Shown here: piece by piece, positions 40,182 to 50,593 of the stretch | Layout: each line of letters begins with the position of its first letter | Position numbering within the stretch: the stretch's first letter is position 1 | NCBI RefSeq assembly: GCF_015694705.1 | Contig: NZ_JADQDR010000001.1 | Coordinates: 868,001-932,000 of the forward strand | Length of the DNA: 64,000 nucleotides | Direction of reading: 5' to 3' | From: Pontibacter rufus | GTDB taxonomy: Bacteria; Bacteroidota; Bacteroidia; Cytophagales; Hymenobacteraceae | Made by a program: the position numbers and the translations under genes | Notes under the pieces: model-generated | Told to the model about the DNA's origin: nothing | Database searches by the model: none | Seen by the model: the letters and a program-made list of their open reading frames with translations, nothing else

Positions 40182-42950
40182 ATGTACCTGGATATATACA
40201 GAAATAACGCCATTGTAGCTGCTATCCCTGTTTCGGAGAACAGCAACTATTCCTATCAGCTGATGGGAGAGCACAAGGTTGCCTGCGAGAGCATCGTGGT
40301 TACCGACGTGCTCGATATCCAGCTGGGCGACTATATCCTCTACAAAGGCCAGAAATATTATATCAACACCGCTCCCGGCTGCACCAAGTTCAGCAACTTC
40401 AGCTACGAGTACAGCCTCACATTCGAGCATGTATCTTACCGCCTGTTCGACAAAAAGCTGATGCAGAACGGCGAGTTCGTGACCGATTTTTTCGGTTATC
40501 CCAAACTGTACCTGCAGCTCATCGTGGACAACATGAACCAGATAGATACCGGCTGGCGGGTTGGCAATGTAGCGGAGGCAGACGAAAAGCACATTGCTTT
40601 TGAGGAGGGCGCCAGCTGCCGGGCCGCACTCACCACGGTGGCAGAGGAGTTCGGGCTGGAGTATTATTTTGAAGGCAAGACGGTGCACCTGGTGAAGTAT
40701 GCCGGCGCTATCACCAGCCACGTATTTTCACAGGGCAAAGGCAACGGCCTCTATACTTTCCAGCTGCAGCGCCGAGATGATGCCAACCTCGTAACCCGGG
40801 TGTACGGCCGTGGCGGTACCAGGAATATCCCCGCGGATTACCGGCTGAATGATGCCGGCATACCGGCTACCCGCATCCGCATTCCTTCGGACTATGTAGA
40901 GCAGAATGTTGAGTTGTACGGCATCAAGGAGGGCAGCTATATCAATGAGGAGATTTTTCCGAACCGCACCGCGACGCTGACCGGCGTGGGAGGCATTGGC
41001 ACCAACGTTTTCTATATTACGGATGCCACACTGGAATTCAATATCAACGATCATCTCCTGGAAGGCCTGGATGCCAAAGTTGCTTTCAAATCAGGAGACC
41101 TTGCCGGTTACGAGTTCACCATCAGCAAGTACGACGACAGCAGCAAGACACTTACGCTCAACATCGACAAGAACCAACCGGATTTTGCTATTCCGAATGC
41201 GACGTTTGTGCCCAAAGCTGGCGATAAGTATACTTTGGTGGATATTGATATGCCACAAGAATATGTGGCGGTTGCCGAGACGGAGTTACAGGCCAAAACG
41301 GAGGAATACGCTGCCGAAAACAGCAGGCCGAAGCTGGCCTTTAGCCTCACCCTGGATGAGCAGTACGTGCGCAGCCAGGGTGTACGGCTGGTGCCCGGTG
41401 ACCGGGTGCGGGTAGCAGAGCCAAAGCTGGGCGTAGATGCCATGATTCGCACCACATCGGTAAGCTGGCCCTTGCTGCATGAGGACAGGATAAGCGCCAC
41501 TATTGCCGATTATATTACCTACACCAGGCAGCAGCGGCTGGTAGCGGAAACGATAGAGAACCGGAAAGAAACTATCATTCAGGAGCGAATCAACGCGGAA
41601 CGGGCACGGCGCACGGCAAGAGAATTACGGCAGCTGCGCGGCCTCATCCGGGACCCGGACGACTACTTCGACATTACAGGAATTCGGCCGGGCACGATAG
41701 AAACGCTCTATCTGGCAGTAGGGGCCAAGTCGCAGAACTTCGGCCTCAACAACGTGCTGATACAGGCAAACTACAGGGGCAACCCCAACAGTGTGCACAT
41801 ATCTTCTGGCCAGCTCGTGCATTACGAGGTGGAGATTGAAGGATTAGGCTATGTCTGGCAGATGCCGGAGCGCCAGTTCACCGGGCTTGACCCGGCTAAG
41901 GCCTATTACATCGCAGCCAAAGTAGAGCGCACCGCCTTGCGCGGCGTGTGGAGCCTGACAGAAGATTTCAAGGCAGCAGAGCAGGAGCCGGGCGTGTGGT
42001 ATTTCAACTTGGGCGTGCTGTACCCGGCAAAAGACGGTTACCGCAACTATGACCTGACAAAGGGCATGACCACCATTGTAGGGGACACCATCACTACGGG
42101 CAAACTACAAAGCATTGACAAAATCAACTTCTTCAACCTCACCAACGGCACCTTTAACCTGGGCAATGGCGAAAGGGGCATAGACTGGGGCATCACCAAC
42201 GAGGGGCAGTTGACGATTCGAGGGGCCGTGATGGCGGATAAGGTAGAGGTGGGCTCGGAGGGTGTCGTGAATGCTTTCATATCCGGACTGACGGACAACG
42301 GGCCGCTGTCGGTACGCTTTTCAGCCGGCGCCAGCGGAGAATTCCGGGTGCTGGACAATGGCGATGTGTATATGCGCCGAGCCGAAATTCAGGACGGGTG
42401 CAAAGTAGGCTCCTTCACGATTGAGGGTGGCGGCATGTCGAACAGCGACGGCAACGGCTCTATTTATATTGGCGAGGCCTCCAGGGATACAGAGATACGT
42501 ATCGGCGTGAACATATTCCCTTACCTGGCAGACACCACTGGTACGGCTTATTTCTCCAACGGCAAATCCAATCCTGGAGGCACCAATTATGGAATATTGG
42601 CAGCGGCAAGAGGCGGCAAGAACAATATTGCGGCACGGTTCAATGGTGGCCTTCAGGTGACAGGAGGACTGTATTACCAGCCGCAAAGGATTACGACAGG
42701 CGGCAGATATACCCTTGGCAGGGATGCAAGCCACGTGGTATGGGCGGCTTCTGCTGACGGCAGCCTATTGTTGCCCAAAGACCCCTTGCCCGGGCACAGG
42801 ATTACCTTTTACAAGTATAACACCGGCCCGACTGTAGGCATAGTAGGCAATGGCCGCACCATCGTATTTGGCGGCCAGGGGCAGCCTGCTTTCCTGTCGG
42901 GTGTGTGGCATGAGCTGTACTTTGATGGCACTAACTGGAACATGAAGTAA
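40182..42950 (+). CDS. tail tip / baseplate hub protein
   Basis: The 922-residue protein begins 2 bp after the tape-measure gene. The N-terminal 430 residues show a hub-like pattern ('KVACESIVVTDVLDIQLGDYIL', 'QLQRRDDANLVTRVYGRGGT') similar to gp27/Tal-type hubs. A charged coiled coil ('ETIENRKETIIQERINAERARRTARELRQLR' region, about 465-500) leads into a beta-rich C-terminus with Gly-Asn-rich strands and 'GDTITTGKLQSIDKINFFNL', typical of fibre or pyocin-knob regions. It closes the tail tube and points to the cell. Confidence 0.75.
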   Translation: MYLDIYRNNAIVAAIPVSENSNYSYQLMGEHKVACESIVVTDVLDIQLGDYILYKGQKYYINTAPGCTKFSNFSYEYSLTFEHVSYRLFDKKLMQNGEFVTDFFGYPKLYLQLIVDNMNQIDTGWRVGNVAEADEKHIAFEEGASCRAALTTVAEEFGLEYYFEGKTVHLVKYAGAITSHVFSQGKGNGLYTFQLQRRDDANLVTRVYGRGGTRNIPADYRLNDAGIPATRIRIPSDYVEQNVELYGIKEGSYINEEIFPNRTATLTGVGGIGTNVFYITDATLEFNINDHLLEGLDAKVAFKSGDLAGYEFTISKYDDSSKTLTLNIDKNQPDFAIPNATFVPKAGDKYTLVDIDMPQEYVAVAETELQAKTEEYAAENSRPKLAFSLTLDEQYVRSQGVRLVPGDRVRVAEPKLGVDAMIRTTSVSWPLLHEDRISATIADYITYTRQQRLVAETIENRKETIIQERINAERARRTARELRQLRGLIRDPDDYFDITGIRPGTIETLYLAVGAKSQNFGLNNVLIQANYRGNPNSVHISSGQLVHYEVEIEGLGYVWQMPERQFTGLDPAKAYYIAAKVERTALRGVWSLTEDFKAAEQEPGVWYFNLGVLYPAKDGYRNYDLTKGMTTIVGDTITTGKLQSIDKINFFNLTNGTFNLGNGERGIDWGITNEGQLTIRGAVMADKVEVGSEGVVNAFISGLTDNGPLSVRFSAGASGEFRVLDNGDVYMRRAEIQDGCKVGSFTIEGGGMSNSDGNGSIYIGEASRDTEIRIGVNIFPYLADTTGTAYFSNGKSNPGGTNYGILAAARGGKNNIAARFNGGLQVTGGLYYQPQRITTGGRYTLGRDASHVVWAASADGSLLLPKDPLPGHRITFYKYNTGPTVGIVGNGRTIVFGGQGQPAFLSGVWHELYFDGTNWNMK

Positions 42951-43738
42951 TGGGAGCGTACGCGATAAACGGAAAAGACCTGATGGCCACCTTCGGCATT
43001 TTTGTGCGTGAGGGCGGCAGCGATGGCTTTCTGCAGTTGCCTAAGCCGAAAGCTTTCTACCAGTATGACTGGAAAGACAAAAGCGGGGTGGAGACAGATC
43101 CGACAGAGCCGGTCGTGTTCGAGCCGCGGAGCGTGGCCGTGCCCTTTACCATTGCGGCAGATACCGAAGCAGCATTTTGGGCTGGCTATACTGGCTTTAT
43201 CGCGGAGCTCACTAAGCCAGGCCTGCAGGCATTGTACATCGAACAGGCAAACCGCATCTTCCGGGTGAAGATGGAAAACAGCAGCGCTTTTACCAGGCTC
43301 AGCCCTATCAAAAACCCGGTACAGAAGATTGTGGCCAACTTCACCATTACCTTTTTAGAGCCGGAGCCAAACCTGTTCACAGAGCCGGCAGCAGCGCCAG
43401 GGGAAACACCGGCCGATATGCTTTTTTACAGCTGGGGTTATTCCGGAAATCCGGTGTACGAAACGGATTACAGTACGCTCACTTACCAGTTCGGGGCCAA
43501 CAGGGACAGGTCGGCGCCGGTGCTGGATTTTACACAGGCGGCCAACTACAAGTACCTGTACGTGGCCACGCCGATGGAGGCCCCGGTATTCACGGTGTGG
43601 GGGAATGCACCAAAAAATTACGGCAAGTTCCCGGATCAGCTTTTCTATGCGCCGGTAACATTGGCAGAGAGGAGAATTTACATATCACGCAGCCCTGTGC
43701 TGCTGGATAAGGACAACAGTAGCTTAAGCTTAGGATAA
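42950..43738 (+). CDS. distal tail (Dit-like) protein
   Basis: The 262-residue protein contains 'YAINGKDLMATFGIFVREGGSDGFLQLPKPK' and an 'EPRSVAVPFTIAAD' strand, patterns of Dit-type ring proteins. The gene lies after the hub instead of before it. It overlaps its neighbours by one base on each side. The beta-sandwich end 'PVTLAERRIYISRSPVLLDKD' is usual for attachment of fibre proteins. Confidence 0.6.
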   Translation: MGAYAINGKDLMATFGIFVREGGSDGFLQLPKPKAFYQYDWKDKSGVETDPTEPVVFEPRSVAVPFTIAADTEAAFWAGYTGFIAELTKPGLQALYIEQANRIFRVKMENSSAFTRLSPIKNPVQKIVANFTITFLEPEPNLFTEPAAAPGETPADMLFYSWGYSGNPVYETDYSTLTYQFGANRDRSAPVLDFTQAANYKYLYVATPMEAPVFTVWGNAPKNYGKFPDQLFYAPVTLAERRIYISRSPVLLDKDNSSLSLG

Positions 43739-46700
43739 TGGCAATATACAACCCACAAGACCACATCGTTCAGAACAAGGGCACGGCAGTTGTCGGAAAG
43801 CCTGTGGATGCGCGTTCGTGGTGGAGCGACGGCATCGGCCTGCGCCCTTTTGCCTCTGAAGCGGAGGTGCTGGGCTACTTTGATACACCCGCTTCCAGGG
43901 AGGGCAATTTCCTCATCTATATCGGTGCTGATGCTTATACTTTCAAGGGCGGCACGGCAGATGAGAACCTTGTACCTTTCGGGGATGGTGCTGTAGACCA
44001 GGAGCCTGTTGAAGGTGGCGGCAATGCCATTGCCTCGGGCTACGTGTACGACCTGAACGAGCGCTTCAAGCTGCTATCACAAGGCGGCCTTACCTATGCG
44101 AATGGCGCGTTGTTCGCTAACGGGATTGAGGTAAGGCTCGACATGTCTTATTTTACTGGTGTCTGGGCCGCGGGCACCTACCAGAAAGGATGGCTCGTGA
44201 TAAGCACGGACCATACCAAGCTATGGAGAGCCAAGCAAACGCATGCTTCAAGTGCTGCGCCGGTTGCCGGTGTTAACTGGGAGCTTATGCTGGAGGTGCC
44301 CAAAGTAGATACAGTGCCGGTGCAGGACAGCACAAATGCTATTTCGTCCGGGTACCTGTTCCAACTCCGGCAACAAGTGCCGGTGCTGTTGGATGGCCAG
44401 CTTCAGGACATAGACGGCAATCCTATTACACTTACCGGCCAGTATGATACGAAGCCTGTTCAAAACAGCACCAAGGCGGTGCAGTCTAAGTATTTCTTTG
44501 AGCAGGAGAAGCTGTACCCGCGCTATAATGCAGCAACAAATGTTTTTACGGACTGGCAGGGGAATAAAATATTCGGAGTAGATAGCCTGCCCGTGCTGAA
44601 CAGTCTCTATCCCATCGCTTCAGGCTATTTGTATGCGCAGCAGCAGAAGTACCTCTATTATATAAATGGAAAGGTGCAGGATGCGGCCGGCAATCCAATT
44701 ACTGTAGGCGGCGGTGTGCAGTACGTAGACGGGCAGCTGGTTACGCCTGATGGTAGCGAGATTTTGCTTTCGCTGGATTTATTCCCGGAAGTAATCCGAG
44801 GATACAGCTATAAAGTGGGGGATTATTTCAGGGAGGGGGATACTGTTTACAGGGTGCTGACCGCCTTTACCTCTCCGGCTGAGACTTATAACAGCCCAAC
44901 TCAATTGGCATTATCAAAAGGCTGGTTAGAGCTTTTTTTTGAGTCTACAAAGACACGTCTTTCAGGAAGTGTTGTTGCTGGATATACCGGTTACCAATCC
45001 TCTATACTTGCCGGGCACGCTAGCGAAAAAGTTCTTGTACCTGGTCCCGGCGCTACAGAGCTTAATTACGTTTCCTACTATCCTGTAATCGTTGGCAGGA
45101 CTTTCACTGCTTATGCAGAGCTGAAGACGCTTGACTTTTCTATCAGCTTCGTAAGCGGGGCCGGTTGGACTACCTGGGTTGGCGATTGGACACTTCCATC
45201 CGGTCTGGTAGTTGGCGATACTGTAGCCTACGAGTTCAAATGTTTTAGCTACAACACTTTTACACTTGTAAGAAAGTATATTGTTGGCCGCAGCGCCAGT
45301 ACGGGTACATCAGTTAATACGCCCGGCACCACCGTCGAGCGCGACAGTACAGGCAGCTTTGCAGGGCAGGATATTACCGCCGAACGGGTTATTACTGAAG
45401 AATTAGAAGCAGATAATGCGACTGTAAACAACACGCTTTATGCCGGGGCTGTTGAAGCCGGCAGTGTCTCCATAACAGCGCCTGTTGTTGATCCAAAAGA
45501 CGCTACCACGAAAGAATTTGTGGAGGGGCTTAATAGCTCTACCGTTACGCAGTTGCGCGATGGTGTAACTGCTGACGGTGACACGCTCAACAAGCAGAAC
45601 CTGCGGCTAAAGGCGATAGAAGCAATAATCGGCGACGCTACGCCTGATGCAGATACCGTCGTTAACAAGCTTAATGAAGCGCTGGAGATACTGCAAAATT
45701 ATCCAGAGGGCACGAACCTGCTTGGACTGATTGCGGGCAAGGCGGATAAGGCGGATATATACAACGCCCTGGATGCTATTACACCGGGCAAAATGCTGGA
45801 TGCTACGCAGGGTAAGGTGTTAATGGATGCCATCAACACGCTTGCTGCCGAACTGGATGCCTCGAAATGGACAGAAGCAAAAACGCTTGCCACCAAGCTG
45901 ACTGGCTATGTTAAGGCTGCTGCTTCTTCTGCTCTTGCCACTACCACCGGCTTTTTACAGGCCCTCGGTATTCTGGAGTATAGACTGGACAATCTGGATG
46001 TGGGTAAAGCTACGACAGGTACTTTACCTGATGCACGGCTGAGCAGTAATGTTCCGCTGAAGAATGCCCAGAATACTTTTACGCAACAGCAGACATTTAA
46101 TCAAGTAACCTTTAAAGAACCTTCAGTAGAGACAAAAACTGCTTACGGCATAACCAGTTTGGGAAGTGGCAATATCTTGCCATTAATATTAGATACTTAT
46201 TCTGATGCAGCGCAGTTTGCGCCTGTTATAAAGGTTGAATACTTAGACCAAGCTACACAACAATGGACGCCTTGGGTTGGTGGTGAAACTCCAATAAGCA
46301 GATTGCTTGATGGGCAGCCATTAACAGCCACCTCTGTAACCACCGAGAAGAGACATTGGAGGTTTGTAATCAAGCTTCAGGCTTATCATGGTGGTGGTTT
46401 ATTCCAAATGTATCAAGAGTATGGCGTAGGCGGTCCATTTGCCTATACTATGAAGGTGGAACACTGCGCAACCTCAGATTTTGCTAGTGGTGTAACAGAG
46501 GTATTCAATGAAGCTGTTAGTGCAGGGAGTTATTTTTTTAACAAAGCTATTACTGCGTTTACGCCTAATACTTATTATAGAATTGACATTGATGTTAGTT
46601 CAACAACAGTAGATAGTAATTGGAGATGGTTTAAGTTACTAACCTCTCGCGTATCGTATGGGACTTATTCAGGCCTCCCTTTTGGATGGGATTATACTAA

Positions 46701-47445
46701 AAAAGTCACCTTTGAGGCAATTAATTCCAAGACCATACAGGAAAACGGTGTAGCGCTGGCTGATAAGTACGCTGGCAAAGATGCTATTAACCTTTACACA
46801 CAGAAGCAGTTTGTAAGGAGATCACTAGCAACTGATAGCGCGTTTGCAGTAGAAGTTTTTGGAGATGCACAGAGCAGGTCTATAATTTTTGCGGATGGAC
46901 TAATTGAATGGGGGAATGGAGATAGTGTCAGGGATGTCAATCTGTTTCGGGCTGCATCAGGGCTGTTACAGACTAATGGAGCCATTAATGCAGTAGGAGG
47001 CTTCAGAGAGAATGGCGTTCCATTATCAACTAAGTATATACTCAAGGAAGCAGTTGATACACAGTATTTCTTAATAGCCCCTGCAGCTTCGCTAACAGCT
47101 CCAATGACAAAAGTAGTAAACGGTCAAGCTATAAGCATGCAAGATCGGAAGCTACTTACACCTTTTGAATCGGGTTCCATCGTTGAGCCTACACTCAATT
47201 TTGAAGAAATTACGAACGGCAAAAATGCACTGTGGCTGTTTAAAAACCGGAGCGGCGGCACAAGGCCAATCCACCTGCCAACGGGCGTCGCTATAACGAT
47301 GGACCTGAAAGGCTCCGCTATCCTTCCTGAGTTCGACAAAGCAACCAGGATTATAAATCTGCCTGATCAGAAGAACGCAAAGTTGTATGTCTCTAACGAT
47401 GGAGAAAACTACGACATCATACTTACAATAACAGGACTTATATGA
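43738..47445 (+). CDS. tail fibre / receptor-binding protein
   Basis: The 1235-residue protein has at its N-terminus four related units of the type 'PV-x-(D/N)S-x-x-A(I/V)xSGY(L/V)(F/Y)', near residues 88-112, 190-212, 239-256 and 283-302. These link-like repeats are common in Bacteroidota phage fibres. Further on there are beta-helical stretches such as 'TTGTLPDARLSSNVPLKNAQ' and 'TFTQQQTFNQVTFKEP'. Bases 46080-46740 and 46790-47150 are visibly more AT-rich than their surroundings, suggesting swapped receptor modules. The end overlaps the next start as ATGA. Confidence 0.75.
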   Translation: MAIYNPQDHIVQNKGTAVVGKPVDARSWWSDGIGLRPFASEAEVLGYFDTPASREGNFLIYIGADAYTFKGGTADENLVPFGDGAVDQEPVEGGGNAIASGYVYDLNERFKLLSQGGLTYANGALFANGIEVRLDMSYFTGVWAAGTYQKGWLVISTDHTKLWRAKQTHASSAAPVAGVNWELMLEVPKVDTVPVQDSTNAISSGYLFQLRQQVPVLLDGQLQDIDGNPITLTGQYDTKPVQNSTKAVQSKYFFEQEKLYPRYNAATNVFTDWQGNKIFGVDSLPVLNSLYPIASGYLYAQQQKYLYYINGKVQDAAGNPITVGGGVQYVDGQLVTPDGSEILLSLDLFPEVIRGYSYKVGDYFREGDTVYRVLTAFTSPAETYNSPTQLALSKGWLELFFESTKTRLSGSVVAGYTGYQSSILAGHASEKVLVPGPGATELNYVSYYPVIVGRTFTAYAELKTLDFSISFVSGAGWTTWVGDWTLPSGLVVGDTVAYEFKCFSYNTFTLVRKYIVGRSASTGTSVNTPGTTVERDSTGSFAGQDITAERVITEELEADNATVNNTLYAGAVEAGSVSITAPVVDPKDATTKEFVEGLNSSTVTQLRDGVTADGDTLNKQNLRLKAIEAIIGDATPDADTVVNKLNEALEILQNYPEGTNLLGLIAGKADKADIYNALDAITPGKMLDATQGKVLMDAINTLAAELDASKWTEAKTLATKLTGYVKAAASSALATTTGFLQALGILEYRLDNLDVGKATTGTLPDARLSSNVPLKNAQNTFTQQQTFNQVTFKEPSVETKTAYGITSLGSGNILPLILDTYSDAAQFAPVIKVEYLDQATQQWTPWVGGETPISRLLDGQPLTATSVTTEKRHWRFVIKLQAYHGGGLFQMYQEYGVGGPFAYTMKVEHCATSDFASGVTEVFNEAVSAGSYFFNKAITAFTPNTYYRIDIDVSSTTVDSNWRWFKLLTSRVSYGTYSGLPFGWDYTKKVTFEAINSKTIQENGVALADKYAGKDAINLYTQKQFVRRSLATDSAFAVEVFGDAQSRSIIFADGLIEWGNGDSVRDVNLFRAASGLLQTNGAINAVGGFRENGVPLSTKYILKEAVDTQYFLIAPAASLTAPMTKVVNGQAISMQDRKLLTPFESGSIVEPTLNFEEITNGKNALWLFKNRSGGTRPIHLPTGVAITMDLKGSAILPEFDKATRIINLPDQKNAKLYVSNDGENYDIILTITGLI

Positions 47446-50400
47446 GAGAAGGAGAAGCCGTAACCGCAGCAAGTAACATGCTGTCAAAAAGGGAGCGAGA
47501 AACTGCTTACCTGAACACGTTTCCCAACACTACTACATCTACGCAGCCGTTCAGCTCTGTCGGCGCAAAAGTATATTATAGTAGTGGAACCACAACCGAG
47601 TACACCGCAACAGGAACTGCTTACGGGATAAAGGCTAGTCCCGGAACGTCCGAATCAATTCCCGTTAACGCGGGATACGTGGAGGGAACTGATACCACCA
47701 TCGGCTTTATGATGACAGGCGGGATCAGCAGGCGGAAAGAAGTTTTGGTATTTGACAATCCGTCTGTGTTCGATTTATCAGTTACCCGGGAGTTGGAGGC
47801 GCAGTTTAAGGTAGGGCACATTCGATCTGGCGTAGAACACCGCCTGCTAATAAGCGTCGGGGGTCTGCTGTATATTTCAGTTGTAAACTTCATAAATCAG
47901 ATTGCAGTAAGCTCGTCCGATTCAGTTTTCCCAACCACATCAGAAACTGCCGTTTTCAAAGTTGACACAAAGCAGACCTGGTATCCTGTTTCACTTAACG
48001 TAGGCACCGGGGATATTGCTGTTACCTTTACGCCTGTGTATACATTGCCTGCTGATGCGATTATATCGGTTTTAGGCTTTTACGTGTTTTCTGACCTAAC
48101 CAGCAACAAGTTCAGGTATGATAGTTTTAAGGTAGATGTGTTGCCTTACGTGCCCGAGGCTGCGCCCGACCTGACGCCGGTGGCGCTTATGCTTGATCCG
48201 GTTATCAACAACACCGCCACGACAGCAGAGGTAACTTATACCGCCCGCCTGCTTTCACCTGCCCCTGCCGATACCCAAATAAAGTTTATTCTTACCAACG
48301 CTCCAGAGGCTGAAATTATAGCAACTATACTGAAAGGAGAAACACAAGTGTCATTTAGTGTCATATTCCAGAAACTTGCCTCTGCGTTTGAGGCGATGTG
48401 CAAAGTGCTAGGCGTTCCTTACACAGTCAACGTTGGTACCGCAAAGACTGCTACTGTGGCCATCCCGCAAACATCTACTATTCCGCCGCCGCCAGCGCCG
48501 ACAAACATCAGGATAGACACGACAGCAGGAACAATGGACTTTGATTACATTGCAGGAATTCTGGATTTTAGCCTATATGAGTACAACATAGCTGGCGGAC
48601 CCTATATAACCCTTACTGAGAAGCCGATTACTTTCGACTATGACACTGATGTTGCGGCAAATAGCGTATTGCTGCGCTCTAAGGCCACAGATACCCGCCT
48701 GCCATCTGCTACAGCTACTAACCCGGTTGCGATACCTGCCAGAACAGTCACGGGTATCATTATCCCTGAAACAATAGAAGAAATACCGGAGGGCTCTTTG
48801 GAGTCGTTTTCAACACAAATTACTTATTCAAGAGGGGAGGCAGAAGTTATTACTTCCGAATCGGTTTTCAACATTGTTTCCAAACCTGCAGCAACAGTAG
48901 CGACTTTTAACGGCAATGTGCTCGCAATTGACAACAATGCCACGTCCGGCGATGGTGGGCAACTGGTCATACGTGCAGACTTTGGCACCTTTTGGACAAC
49001 AAAACAATTAACAGTTATAGATTCTACTGTGCCAATGGCGACAATGGAAGTAGTGGGTGCTTATCTGATTGACGCTGATAATGAGAAGCGATTAAGGGAA
49101 ATTCAGGAGGGCGACACGATCAACCTGGCAGAGCTTTCGACCAGAAACCTAAACATAGAGTTTGTTACCAATCCGGCGAAGGTAGGCAGCCTGAAAATAC
49201 AAGCGACATCACTGGGCAAGAATGTAACTGAATCGGGTGCGCCTTATGCATTATTCGGAGACATAAAAGGTGACTATAACGTAGGAACAGTGCCTACAGG
49301 CGCACACGTTATTACGCTGACACCATATTCTTTATCTGGTAGTACAGGTACTGCCGGCACTTCTAAAACAATAAATTTTAGTGTTACGGATGTTCCTGTC
49401 ACGCAGCCGAGCAGCCTAAAATTCATGCTGCCTGAAGCATACCTAAGAACACAATGGGCTACGACAGGCCTGCCAGAATGGGTGGCGGATAACAAGATAC
49501 CTACATTTGTTTACGTGCCTAACGTAATGTCACCATCCAGTCCCTGGATAATCGAAGAAAGTACAGATCCGAACGATTTCACAAAAGGCTTTACAATTAG
49601 GGAGGATCGGATTGAAGCATGGTTTAAGGGCGATAACGGCAAGCGTTTACCCCTTTCCACCTCAACTGGGTATTGCCTGCTCGATCTGGAAGATACTTCA
49701 CTGTATAAGTATATTACATTGCTGCGGGATAATGCACGGGGAACGCTAAAATTTAACTTTGCGCGGGACAGATTCAAGGCTGTAATGGAAGCGGTAAGGA
49801 GACTTCGCCCAAATGCGAAATTCGGGTGGTACGACATTCCGCGAAGGGTATACAGCCAGAACCAGATGAATGCGCATAATGGCACTACGCACGACAAATT
49901 TGATGAAATAATCGGAGCCGGGCACTTCACCACAACCAGCTGTTATCCCTTCCTGTCTGACGCGCAGAAGTATGCAGGGTTCAACCTGGATTACCTACGC
50001 CTGAACATGCGCGAGTTGCTCAAATACAAGGAAAGGCTGGGCGTAGAAGTAGGCGTGTACATGAATGAACGCTATCATCGCGATAATACCATAGCCAACG
50101 GCTACGGCTATGATCCGGGCATCTATGCGGCCACAGGCTTGAAAGTTAGCTATCGGTACCTGTGGCCACACTACGAATATTTCGAGGCGGCTTTTAACGA
50201 AATGGCGACCTACAAAAGTCCTGATAATGGGCTTTCAATAGACCTTTCGATGTGGTGGAGTTACAGCGATACCAACAGCAGGAAATCACGCTATTGGGGA
50301 GAGGGAGCCCATCTGCATGTGCCTAAAGCATCAGATTTTACAGATCCGAACAACACAGATACGCTGCCTGACAAGGTGCTGTTATCTCAAGCAGAGCACG

Positions 50401-50462
50401 ATTCTCAATACTTTGAGCTTATTACGCGTTCGTTTGGTGCAACTGGTGTAAGCTATCTATAG
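47442..50462 (+). CDS. fibre with C-terminal glycosidase-like TIM-barrel domain
   Basis: The 1006-residue protein starts with an attachment region, then several Ig-like or Calx-beta-like modules (about 240-650, e.g. 'PVALMLDPVINNTATTAEVTYTARL', 'LSPAPADTQIKFIL'). Residues 657-1003 form a separate domain with 'YCLLDLEDTSLYKYI', 'VRRLRPNAKFGWYDIPRRV', 'EVGVYMNERYHRD' and 'LSIDLSMWWSYSDTNSR', the strand-then-acid pattern of glycosidase barrels. It may degrade capsular or exopolysaccharide at the cell surface. The exact glycosidase family is not clear from the sequence. Confidence 0.7.
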   Translation: MREGEAVTAASNMLSKRERETAYLNTFPNTTTSTQPFSSVGAKVYYSSGTTTEYTATGTAYGIKASPGTSESIPVNAGYVEGTDTTIGFMMTGGISRRKEVLVFDNPSVFDLSVTRELEAQFKVGHIRSGVEHRLLISVGGLLYISVVNFINQIAVSSSDSVFPTTSETAVFKVDTKQTWYPVSLNVGTGDIAVTFTPVYTLPADAIISVLGFYVFSDLTSNKFRYDSFKVDVLPYVPEAAPDLTPVALMLDPVINNTATTAEVTYTARLLSPAPADTQIKFILTNAPEAEIIATILKGETQVSFSVIFQKLASAFEAMCKVLGVPYTVNVGTAKTATVAIPQTSTIPPPPAPTNIRIDTTAGTMDFDYIAGILDFSLYEYNIAGGPYITLTEKPITFDYDTDVAANSVLLRSKATDTRLPSATATNPVAIPARTVTGIIIPETIEEIPEGSLESFSTQITYSRGEAEVITSESVFNIVSKPAATVATFNGNVLAIDNNATSGDGGQLVIRADFGTFWTTKQLTVIDSTVPMATMEVVGAYLIDADNEKRLREIQEGDTINLAELSTRNLNIEFVTNPAKVGSLKIQATSLGKNVTESGAPYALFGDIKGDYNVGTVPTGAHVITLTPYSLSGSTGTAGTSKTINFSVTDVPVTQPSSLKFMLPEAYLRTQWATTGLPEWVADNKIPTFVYVPNVMSPSSPWIIEESTDPNDFTKGFTIREDRIEAWFKGDNGKRLPLSTSTGYCLLDLEDTSLYKYITLLRDNARGTLKFNFARDRFKAVMEAVRRLRPNAKFGWYDIPRRVYSQNQMNAHNGTTHDKFDEIIGAGHFTTTSCYPFLSDAQKYAGFNLDYLRLNMRELLKYKERLGVEVGVYMNERYHRDNTIANGYGYDPGIYAATGLKVSYRYLWPHYEYFEAAFNEMATYKSPDNGLSIDLSMWWSYSDTNSRKSRYWGEGAHLHVPKASDFTDPNNTDTLPDKVLLSQAEHDSQYFELITRSFGATGVSYL

Positions 50463-50471
50463 TCAACAAAC

Positions 50472-50501
50472 CATTCCGGCAGGCTACGGTTTGCCGGAAT
50501 G
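50472..50501. terminator. hairpin after the fibre gene
   Basis: CATTCCGGCA and TGCCGGAATG pair perfectly with a 10-nt loop, 10 bp after the fibre stop. No T-run follows, so it may be an mRNA-stabilising end or a weak terminator. The 131-bp gap to the next gene otherwise has an AT-rich possible promoter but no gene. Confidence 0.5.
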
Positions 50502-50593
50502 CTAATTGAGGAAAACTAAGGCCATAAGCTGGAGTTTTTCTATATAAATAACATAGGTCATAGCAGGATAAAAGTGTTTTAATCGAGGACTGT

